Shown: in pieces, positions 53,585-60,736 of the stretch
Layout of the letters: each line of letters opens with the position of its first letter
Position numbering within the stretch: the stretch's first letter is position 1
Origin: Saccharothrix deserti
GTDB taxonomy: Bacteria > Actinomycetota > Actinomycetes > Mycobacteriales > Pseudonocardiaceae
Length of the DNA stretch: 64,000 bases
Direction: 5' to 3'
NCBI RefSeq assembly: GCF_009769385.1
Contig: NZ_ML775959.1
Coordinates: 124,001-188,000 of the forward strand
Translations under genes and position numbers: made by a program
The notes under the pieces: generated by a model
Seen by the model: only the letters and a program-made list of their open reading frames with translations
Databases searched by the model: none
What the model was told of the DNA's origin: nothing

Positions 53585-54335
53585 CGTGACCGGTCCCGTG
53601 GGTTTTCCGGGTGCATCACCAGAACCCGGCCGGAACTGTGGCCTGGTCGCCGTCGGCCCCGGTGTAACGGCGTCGGCATCGCATCATCGTTGTCCCGCCA
53701 ATTCGTCGGGAAACGGGCGGGGGCGTACATGGCGGCAAACGAAGTCGTGACGCCGCGCGTGGCCGTCGCCCGCCGCGTGTTGCCGGTCTACGTGGCCGCG
53801 TTCGCACAGAACGATTTCCGGAAGCCGGACCAGGATCGCGTCCGTCGCGTCCCGCCCGGACGTCCAAGCCAGAGGCTTCCCGGAGGAGCCTGAGTCTCGG
53901 GGTGGGCGGACCCGCCGCCCCCGCCCACCCCGACCACGCGCAGCGCCCGGCTGAAACCCCCAGTTCGTCGGGCGCTGCGCGAACCTTCCGCACGGCTGGG
54001 GCTGGGGCTGGACGATCACAGGCTGGTCGCGGGTTGAGCGATGGCTGGCCGGGCGATGGCAGGCTGGGCGGCTGTGAGGGGCTGAGCAATCACGGCCTGG
54101 ACGCTCAGGTCTCCGGTTCGACGCGAGGCACCGCTGCTCGCCTCGACACCGTCCCCGCGCTCACCGCAGGTCGTGCCGCTCGCCATGAGCGCATCGGCGC
54201 TGGCCACGACGGTGTCGGCGGCGTGCGCCGAGGCCGACGCGCGCTCGCGATAACGCGTTTGCGGCGAATGCGGAAGAACCTGCGCATCGGTCGGAGAACG
54301 GTCGATTCCACCGTAGTCCACCCCTAAAGTTGACC
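53585..54335. other. Stretch without a confident gene; possible Ala/Pro-rich small ORF
   Basis: The only coding-like reading is on the minus strand at 54016-54186: 56 codons starting MASGTTCGERGDG and ending in an Ala/Pro/Gln repeat (AQPAIARPAIAQPATSL), with GC-rich third positions. No ribosome site or family is evident. The DNA beneath shows imperfect GGCTGG-type repeats, so the protein reading may be incidental. Confidence 0.3.
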
Positions 54336-54669
54336 GTGGCACATGCAGGAGGTGCCACTGTCTCCGGAGCGCCGGCGGACGATCCGGAGAATGGTGGGAC
54401 AGGTTCGGTGCCGGCTTCCCGATCGGGAAGCCGGCACCGAACTGCCCGGCCGGGGCAATCAGAGCCCGCCCTCCTCGGTCGAACACATCGGGGAAGGCGT
54501 CGCCGAACCCGCGTCGATTTCCGCGCCCCCTGACGCGGGTATCGGGAATGAACCGTTGGTGTGGGGCGGCTTGTCGTCGGTCGGCCCCCCACACCAACGG
54601 CTGCGCAGCCGGATCGAAATTGGTGTTCACCGAACCGACCGACCATTACCGGTCGGTTCGGTGAACACC
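54336..54669. repeat. Cluster of six inverted repeats including a 40-bp perfect palindrome
   Basis: In order: 7-bp arms at 54336/54352; 8-bp arms TCTCCGGA at 54361/54383; a perfect loopless palindrome of 40 bp at 54403-54442; 9-bp arms ACCCGCGTC at 54507/54532; 14-bp arms CCGTTGGTGTGGGG at 54553/54587; 20-bp arms at 54622-54641 and 54650-54669 with an 8-base loop. All arms are exact, the sequences differ, and together they occupy the 330 bp before the acyltransferase gene. Confidence 0.9.
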
Positions 54670-54733
54670 GACCACACCGACACCACCTCGTGGCGGGACG
54701 GTACGGGCCCGCGTCGCGAATGGGGAAACGAAC

Positions 54734-56092
54734 GTGCACGTGGCGCTCGAAGGCATGCCGTCGGGCGAGGACGGGCCGGATGCCGTCGGGGACGTGCGGT
54801 CGTCCGAGGTGATCTGGTCCGTGTCGGCTCGCACGGAGAGCGGGCTGCGGGCACGCGCGAAGCGGTTGGCGGGATTCCTGGCCGACCGTCCCGACCTCGA
54901 CCCCGTGGACGTGGCGGTCTCCCTGGCCACGGCGAGGACGGCGTTCGAACACCGGGCGGCGGTCGTCGGCGCGGACCGGGTGGAGCTGCTCGACCGCCTC
55001 GGCGCGTTGGCCGAGGGACGGTCCGTGCCGGGCGTGGCACGTGGTCTGGTGACCGGGAGTCCCGGTCGCGTTGCGTACCTGTTCCCGGGCCAGGGCAGTC
55101 AGCGATCGGGCATGGGACGGGAACTGGCCGCGGCCGACCCGGTCTTCGCGGCGGCCTTGGACGAGGTGTGCGCGGAACTCGACCGGCACACCGCGTTGCC
55201 GGTCAAACAGGTGATGTGGGCGGAGTCGGGGGCCGCTCTGCTGGACCACACCGAGTACGCGCAGCCGGCGCTGTTCGCCGTCGGGGTCGCGTTGTTCCGC
55301 GTGCTGGAGCACGCGGGGATCCGGCCGGATCTGATGGCCGGTTACTCGCTCGGTGAACTCACCGCGGCGCACGTCGCCGGCGCGCTGTCCCTGTCGGACG
55401 CGGCGCGGTTGGTGGCCGTGCGCGGTCGGTTGATGCAGGGGTTGCCGGAGGGCGGCGCGATGGTCGCCGTGCGCGTGGGGGAGGACGAGGTTCGGGCGTT
55501 GCTCGCGGAGACCGCGTCCGCAGTGGAGATCGCCGCGGTCAACGGTCCCCGCGCCGTGGTCCTGTCGGGCCCTCGGGACGGCGTCGCCGAGATCGCCGCC
55601 GCGCTGTCCGGCCGGGGCTGTACGGTCACGCACCTGCGCGTCAGCCACCCGTTCCACTCGGCGGCACTGGACCCGGTGCTGCCGGAGTTCGCCGGTGCGG
55701 TCGAGACGGCCGGTTTCACCGCGCCGCGGGTGGGGATCGTCTCGACGGTCACCGGTGCGCACCTCGTTCCCGAACGGCTCCGCGAGCCCGGGTACTGGGT
55801 CCGGCAGGCCAGGGAGACGGTGCGGTTCGAGGCCGCCGTGCGGACGCTGCGGGCGGCGGGGGTCACGGCGTTCGTCGAACTCGGCCCGAACGGCGCGCTG
55901 ACCGCGATGGGACCGGAGTGCCTGCCCGAGCCCGACGAGGCGAGGTTCATCCCCGTGCTGCGCCGCGCCCCGCACCCCGAGCCCAACGCGGTCGCCTTGG
56001 CGTTGGCGGCACTGCACACCGACGGTGTCGACCTGGACTGGGAAACGCTGTTCGGCCGGACCGCCAAGCGTGGCCTGCAACTGCCCACCTGA
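54734..56092 (+). CDS. Stand-alone type I PKS acyltransferase domain
   Basis: This is a 452-residue protein laid out like an excised polyketide synthase segment. Residues 25-110 are the ketosynthase-to-AT linker ([20 protein letters not shown]), and 113-400 form the AT domain with [12 protein letters not shown], nucleophile Ser205 in GYSLGE (Tyr replaces the usual His) and [21 protein letters not shown] at the specificity site resembles the malonyl-type HAFH. The post-AT linker stops at LPT. It could act in trans, loading malonyl-type units on another synthase, or be a relic. No KS or ACP is in the window. GGGGA precedes the GTG. Confidence 0.85.
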   Translation: MHVALEGMPSGEDGPDAVGDVRSSEVIWSVSARTESGLRARAKRLAGFLADRPDLDPVDVAVSLATARTAFEHRAAVVGADRVELLDRLGALAEGRSVPGVARGLVTGSPGRVAYLFPGQGSQRSGMGRELAAADPVFAAALDEVCAELDRHTALPVKQVMWAESGAALLDHTEYAQPALFAVGVALFRVLEHAGIRPDLMAGYSLGELTAAHVAGALSLSDAARLVAVRGRLMQGLPEGGAMVAVRVGEDEVRALLAETASAVEIAAVNGPRAVVLSGPRDGVAEIAAALSGRGCTVTHLRVSHPFHSAALDPVLPEFAGAVETAGFTAPRVGIVSTVTGAHLVPERLREPGYWVRQARETVRFEAAVRTLRAAGVTAFVELGPNGALTAMGPECLPEPDEARFIPVLRRAPHPEPNAVALALAALHTDGVDLDWETLFGRTAKRGLQLPT

Positions 56093-56316
56093 GCCTTCGA
56101 CGCCGCAGCTACCGGCCGCCCGAGGTGTCCACAGTGGTCTTCAAGTGTGGGTATTTCCCTAGCCGCACCGGCGCGACGCTGGTCACATGCGCTGCGCGCC
56201 ACTCGACTCCGGCCTGAACGGCTTCACGTGCTGTGGCACGACCGCCGCACGGCAACGCCCCGGCGGCCACGCCGAGTTCGTTGTGGACGATGGCGCGCAC
56301 CTGGAGTCCCACGAGG

Positions 56317-56601
56317 TCAGAAGTGTTGGCGCAGCAGGTATCCGACGCCGTAGACGCCGTGGATGAGGGGACCGGCGGACCCGAGTTTGTACCGGAGTTT
56401 GCTGACGGCCGAGCGGACGCAGCGCACTCCGGTCGCGGTGGTGATGTCGTCGACGGTCAGCACCGTGCCGCGGTTGGCCAGCAGGTGCGCGAGCACGCGG
56501 AACTCCGCCGGGGTGAGTCGCGCCCTGGCTCCTTCGGGCGTGGTGACCGTGTGGTCTTCCGGGTGCAGCGTCAACTCGATCACCGCGTCATTGCGCCACA
56601 T
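56317..56601 (-). CDS. Stand-alone OmpR/PhoB-type winged-helix protein
   Basis: This is a 94-residue DNA-binding domain of the response-regulator output type: LTPAEFRVLAHLLANRGTV, DDITTATGVRCVRSAVSKLR and the wing GVYGVGYLLR. There is no receiver domain. The ATG at 56601 starts at the domain boundary; the frame is open to 56748 or 56790 but that part is low in GC and not protein-like. It is divergent from the hexonate dehydrogenase operon and could regulate it or the acyltransferase. Confidence 0.75.
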   Translation of the reverse strand: MWRNDAVIELTLHPEDHTVTTPEGARARLTPAEFRVLAHLLANRGTVLTVDDITTATGVRCVRSAVSKLRYKLGSAGPLIHGVYGVGYLLRQHF

Positions 56602-56873
56602 GGCGGTGAGCAGGTTGCCCCGGTGGAGCCGATTTGCGCGGGATTCGGAAGAGCCCTCGGAACTTTTCCGAGTATCGCGGTATTTCGCGTCGCCGGGCCG
56701 TCCGGCGACGCCGGACGATTGTGTTCCGCAGGTGGGACGCTGTTCCATGTGGGTAGCGTGAGCATCAGGCGTGTTCGCCGACGTCGGCACCGGAAGGCCG
56801 TGGCCGGGCGCCTCCGGCGAGGTGTTCGACCCGCGTCGGGCTACCGGAACGTCTACCGGGAGGTCTGGACACG

Positions 56874-57734
56874 ATGACAGTGGTGGGGATCGCGGGTCTC
56901 GGCGTGATGGGCACGGCCATCGCCACGCGCCTGATGGACACCGGGCACACGGTGCTGGCGTACGAAACCCGCCCCGACGCGCGCGTCCGGGGCACCGTGC
57001 GGGTCGACCGCCCGGCGGTGTTGGCGGCGACCGACGTGGTGCTGCTGTCGTCGGACACCGCGAACACCGCCGAGATCGTGCGCGAGGTCGTGTTCGGCCC
57101 GGACGGCGTGCTCAGCGCGGGCATGGGCGCGGGCGCACCCGTCGTGGTCGACATGTCCGGTATCGACCCGGACGGCACCCGGCAGTTCGCCGAGCAGGCG
57201 GCCGCGGCTGGCGCGGCGTGGGTGGACGCGTTGCTGTTCGGCGGCGCGCCCGCCGCGCTGACCGGTCGTCTCACGACGATGGTCGGCGGCGCCGCCGAAG
57301 ACGTCGCCCGCGCGACACCGGTCCTCGACACGCTCGCCCAGCGGATCACCCACATCGGCCCCAGCGGGTCCGGCCAACTCGTCAGGATGGTCAACCAGAT
57401 CCTCACCGGCTGCGCGTTCGCCGCGATCGCCGAATCCGCCGCGCTCGTCCGCGCGGCCGGCCTCGAACCGGAGCAGGTGCTCGGCGCGCTGTCCGGCGAC
57501 CGCGCCGAGGCCCTGCCGCAGGAGTTCTTCACCAAGTTCGCCGGTCTGGACCTGAACGCCGCCGGCCCGGTCGGCAACATGGTGGAGGACCTCGAAACCG
57601 CCCAGGAGTACGCCCGAGCCTCGAACGTCCCGCTGCCCGTGACCGCGGCCGTGTCCGAACTGCACCGCCGGCTCGGCACCGCGGGCGACTCGGACATCGC
57701 CGCCCTGAACTGCACGGGGAGGGCCACCGCATGA
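56874..57734 (+). CDS. Beta-hydroxyacid dehydrogenase-family NAD(P)-dependent protein with altered active site
   Basis: This is a 286-residue protein of the 3-hydroxyisobutyrate/tartronate-semialdehyde dehydrogenase family. The Rossmann motif GIAGLGVMGTAIATRL is at the N terminus. The substrate loop usually reading DAPVSGG is DALLFGG, and the catalytic segment GxGxxxKxxxN is GSGQLVRMVNQ, so the general-acid Lys is Arg171 while Asn174 is kept. It may be a dehydrogenase with different chemistry (imine or lactaldehyde-type). The stop overlaps the next start by four bases, placing it first in the idonate/gluconate operon. Confidence 0.8.
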   Translation: MTVVGIAGLGVMGTAIATRLMDTGHTVLAYETRPDARVRGTVRVDRPAVLAATDVVLLSSDTANTAEIVREVVFGPDGVLSAGMGAGAPVVVDMSGIDPDGTRQFAEQAAAAGAAWVDALLFGGAPAALTGRLTTMVGGAAEDVARATPVLDTLAQRITHIGPSGSGQLVRMVNQILTGCAFAAIAESAALVRAAGLEPEQVLGALSGDRAEALPQEFFTKFAGLDLNAAGPVGNMVEDLETAQEYARASNVPLPVTAAVSELHRRLGTAGDSDIAALNCTGRATA

Positions 57735-58498
57735 CGTCGCTGTTCGACCTCACCGGCAGGCTCGCGCTGGTCACCGGTTCGGGCAAGGGCATCGGGGCAC
57801 GCCTGGCCGAGGGCCTCGTCGCGGCCGGTGCCGCGGTGGTCCTCAACGGCCGTGACGAGGCGGCGCTGGAGGCCGCCCGCGACGACCTGGCCGAGCGGAC
57901 CGGCGGCACGGTCCACACCAGCGCGTTCGACGTGACCGACGAGGCCGCGGTCGACGCCGCGATCACGCGCGTCGAACGCGGGATCGGACCGATCGACGTC
58001 CTGGTCAACAACACCGGCGTCCAGCACCGCGAGCCGATGCTGGAGGTGTCCCTGGACAACTGGCAGCGCCTGCTGGACACCAACCTCACCGGCGCGTTCC
58101 TGGTCGGACGGGCGGTCGCGCGGTCGATGGTGGAACGGGGCCGGGGCAAGATCGTCAACATCTGCTCGGTGCAGTCCTGGCTGGCCCGGCCGGGCATCGC
58201 CGGGTACGCGGCCTCGAAGGGCGGCCTGGCGATGCTGACCCGCACCATGTGCGCGGAATGGGCGCCCGCCGGCATCAACGTCAACGCGCTCGCCCCCGGC
58301 TACGTCGTGACCGAGCTGACCAAGGCGCTGGTCGAGGACCCGGAGTTCGACGCGTGGATCAGGGGCCGCACACCGGCGGGCCGGTGGGCCCGGGTGGACG
58401 ACCTGGTCGGCACGCTCGTCTGGCTGGCCGCGCCCGCGTCCGATTTCGTGAACGGCCAGGTCGTCGCGGTCGACGGCGGCCTCACGGCGGTGATCTGA
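57731..58498 (+). CDS. idnO: Gluconate 5-dehydrogenase-like SDR
   Basis: This is a 255-residue classical SDR very close in form to IdnO: it starts SLFDLTGRLALVTGSGKGIG, has NNTGVQHREPMLEVSLDNWQ (the QHR motif of gluconate 5-dehydrogenases), NICSVQSWLARPGIAGYAASKGG, and closes with NGQVVAVDGGL. It would interconvert 5-ketogluconate and gluconate. It overlaps the preceding gene by ATGA and is one base from the idonate dehydrogenase gene. Confidence 0.9.
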   Translation: MTSLFDLTGRLALVTGSGKGIGARLAEGLVAAGAAVVLNGRDEAALEAARDDLAERTGGTVHTSAFDVTDEAAVDAAITRVERGIGPIDVLVNNTGVQHREPMLEVSLDNWQRLLDTNLTGAFLVGRAVARSMVERGRGKIVNICSVQSWLARPGIAGYAASKGGLAMLTRTMCAEWAPAGINVNALAPGYVVTELTKALVEDPEFDAWIRGRTPAGRWARVDDLVGTLVWLAAPASDFVNGQVVAVDGGLTAVI

Positions 58499-58499
58499 G

Positions 58500-59504
58500 A
58501 TGCGCGCGGTGGTCGTGCACGGCGCGGGTGACCTGCGGGTCGAGGAGCGGCCGGACCCGACGCCGAGGCTCGGCCAGGTCGCGATCGGGGTGAGCTACGG
58601 CGGCATCTGCGGTTCCGACCTGCACTACTACCGGCACGGCGCGGTGGGCGATTTCCGGTTGCGCGAGCCGCTGGTGCTGGGGCACGAGGTGTCCGGGCAC
58701 GTGCTGGGCGGCTCGGGGTTCGAGCCGGGCACGCCGGTGACCGTGCACCCGGCGACACCGTGCCGGTCGTGCCCGGAGTGCGCCGCCGGGCGGCCCAACA
58801 TCTGCCGCCGTGCCCGCTACCTGGGCAGCGCCGCGCACTTCCCGCACGTGCAGGGCGGGTTCTCCGACGTGCTCGTGGTGGCCGCGGACCAGGTCCGGCC
58901 GCTGCCCGACGGGCTAGCTGTGCGACGGGCGGCGGTGGCCGAGCCCACGGCGGTGGCCTGGCACGCCGTGCGGCAGGCGGGTGACGTGCGGGGACGGCGG
59001 GTCCTGGTCACCGGCGCGGGGCCGATCGGCTGCCTCGTCGTCGCGGTCCTCCAGGCCGCCGGCGCCGCCGAGATCGTGGTGACCGACGTGCACTCTCGCC
59101 CCCTCGACGTCGCCCGCGCGGTCGGTGCGACGCACACGTTCACGGTGGGGGAGCGGGAGGAGGTGGAGGCGGATGTCGCGATCGAATCGTCGGGCAGCCC
59201 GGCCGGGTTCTCGACGTGCCTGCGCTCGGTGCGCCGCGGCGGGACCGTGGTGGGCCTGGGGCTGCTGCCGCCGGGTGACGCGGCGATCGCGGCGAACCTG
59301 ATCGTCACCAGGGAACTCCGGGTCGTCGGGTCGTTCCGGTTCGACGGCGAGCTGGACGAGGTGCTGCCCCGGCTCGGCGGGCTGGCGGTGGACCCGGTGG
59401 TGACCGCGGTGCTGCCGGTCGCGCGCGTGGCCGAGGCGTTCGAGCTGGCCGGGGACCCGGCCCGCTCCTGCAAGGTCCTGCTCGACTTTGTGACCATGGG
59501 GTAA
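58500..59504 (+). CDS. idnD: L-idonate 5-dehydrogenase-like zinc alcohol dehydrogenase
   Basis: This is a 334-residue medium-chain dehydrogenase. The catalytic zinc ligands are in GGICGSDLHYYRHG and GHEVSG. The structural zinc cysteines are CRSCPECAAGRPNIC. The NAD motif VLVTGAGPIGCLVV lies near residue 162. The phrase HYYRHGAVGDFRLREPL is characteristic of IdnD. It oxidises L-idonate to 5-ketogluconate, which IdnO then reduces. Confidence 0.9.
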   Translation: MRAVVVHGAGDLRVEERPDPTPRLGQVAIGVSYGGICGSDLHYYRHGAVGDFRLREPLVLGHEVSGHVLGGSGFEPGTPVTVHPATPCRSCPECAAGRPNICRRARYLGSAAHFPHVQGGFSDVLVVAADQVRPLPDGLAVRRAAVAEPTAVAWHAVRQAGDVRGRRVLVTGAGPIGCLVVAVLQAAGAAEIVVTDVHSRPLDVARAVGATHTFTVGEREEVEADVAIESSGSPAGFSTCLRSVRRGGTVVGLGLLPPGDAAIAANLIVTRELRVVGSFRFDGELDEVLPRLGGLAVDPVVTAVLPVARVAEAFELAGDPARSCKVLLDFVTMG

Positions 59505-59538
59505 CTTATCGGGTCTGGCGCGAGTGCGAGGGAGAATC

Positions 59539-60327
59539 GTGACGGTCGGCGAGACGCGTTCTTTGCGGTCGGTGGACAGCAGGTCGCCTGCCGTGACGCG
59601 TGCGGTCTTCCTGCTGGAGGAACTGGCCCGGCAGGGCCGGCCGGTGGGGATCGCCGAACTCGCGCGCTCACTGGACCTGGCCAAGTCCACGGTCGCCAAC
59701 CTGTGCACCGCGCTGGAAGGGACCGGGATGATCCGGCGGGTGGACGGGCGCTGGGCGCTCGGCCACAAGGTGGTCGAACTGGGGCAGGGCTACCTGGCCG
59801 GCACCGATGCGGTCGAGGAGTTCCGCCGGACCGTGGGCACCCTCCCGGTGGCGTCGCGCGAGCTGGTGGTCCTGGCCGTGCTCGACGGGACCGAGGTGGT
59901 CTACCTCGCCCGCCACGAGGGCTTGCAGTCGGTGCGGCCGGCGTGCGAGGTCGGCATGCGGATGCCGGCGGTGGTGACCGCGCTCGGCAAGGCGGTGCTG
60001 GCCTCGTTGCCGCCCGGCGACCTCGACGACCGGCTGGCCCGGGTCGGGGAGCTGCCCGTGCTCACCGCGCAGTCCCACCGCACGTTCGACGCGCTGCGCG
60101 GGGACCTCGACGTCACCCGTGAACGCGGGTTCGCGGTGGACAACGGTGAGTACACCGAAGGCGTCACGTGCGTCGGCGTCACCGTCCCCGGACGCGTCGG
60201 CGTCGAGGCCCCGACCGCGGTCGGGGCGATCCTCCTGGCCGCGCGGATGACGCCGGAGCTGCGCGCGGGCCTGGTCGCGGACCTCACCGAGTTGGCCGGC
60301 GTGCTGTCCCGGCCGACCCGCTTCTGA
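59539..60327 (+). CDS. IclR-family regulator of the idonate operon
   Basis: This is a 262-residue IclR protein: winged helix TRAVFLLEELARQGRPVGI and LARSLDLAKSTVANLCTAL, then an effector domain with VGMRMPAVVTALGKAVLA and NGEYTEGVTCVGVTVPG. GAGGGAG before the GTG fixes the start. It is the last gene of the hexonate operon, 34 bp after idnD, and is followed by a terminator with a U-tract. Confidence 0.9.
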   Translation: MTVGETRSLRSVDSRSPAVTRAVFLLEELARQGRPVGIAELARSLDLAKSTVANLCTALEGTGMIRRVDGRWALGHKVVELGQGYLAGTDAVEEFRRTVGTLPVASRELVVLAVLDGTEVVYLARHEGLQSVRPACEVGMRMPAVVTALGKAVLASLPPGDLDDRLARVGELPVLTAQSHRTFDALRGDLDVTRERGFAVDNGEYTEGVTCVGVTVPGRVGVEAPTAVGAILLAARMTPELRAGLVADLTELAGVLSRPTRF

Positions 60328-60414
60328 ACCGAGCGCGGGTTCTCGTTCGAGAGTCCCCCGACCGGGGCTCTGGGCGCGCTCGTCATCTACGGAGCGTGGT
60401 TGTCGGTACCCGTC

Positions 60415-60440
60415 CGATCGTATGGTTCACGATCGTTTTT
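60415..60440 (+). terminator. Rho-independent terminator after the IclR gene
   Basis: CGATCGT and its complement flank a 7-base loop and are directly followed by five T residues, the clearest intrinsic terminator in the window. Confidence 0.85.
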
Positions 60441-60532
60441 GGAAGCAGTTCTGCCGATTGGGCTAAGCTGACTCCGTAGCGTGTCTGTCGCAATTCACGG
60501 TGTGAACTAAGCCTTCCCGGGGTGGAGTTGGA

Positions 60533-60736
60533 GTGGACTTCATCACTAAGAGTCGGTTCTTCATGCTGAACGCTGTACCGCCTGTGGAACGGACGGACGT
60601 GAACCTCGTGGAGTCCGCCGGCCGCGGTCCGGGCCGCACAGCGGACGACGTGCGGCGGAGCGGGTGGGACGCGTTCCGAGGGGACAGACGGGGGACCGGG
60701 CGAGTGGAGTCCGCACCAGGGGCCGGGGAGCGGTGA
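60533..60736 (+). CDS. 67-residue leader ORF coupled to the LAL regulator
   Basis: The frame begins GTG after a GGAG site and encodes MDFITKSRFFMLNAVPPVER, then a Gly/Arg/Asp-rich tail ending in APGAGER. The stop TGA shares its last base with the ATG of the regulator gene (TGATG), so ribosomes finishing here can restart there. No family is recognised. The lower-GC first 20 codons look unlike the host average. It may be a small signalling or control peptide, or simply a translated leader; a palindrome TTCAC-GGT-GTGAA lies upstream at 60494-60506. Confidence 0.5.
   Translation: MDFITKSRFFMLNAVPPVERTDVNLVESAGRGPGRTADDVRRSGWDAFRGDRRGTGRVESAPGAGER

Noticed and set aside
54161..56080. 639-codon minus-strand open frame over the acyltransferase and hairpins
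   Set aside because: The plus strand encodes clear PKS AT motifs; the minus reading is Arg/Gly/Pro-rich noise.
56109..56312. 67-codon minus-strand frame between the acyltransferase and winged-helix genes
   Set aside because: No ribosome site or family, and only a partly host-like codon pattern; not enough to call a gene.
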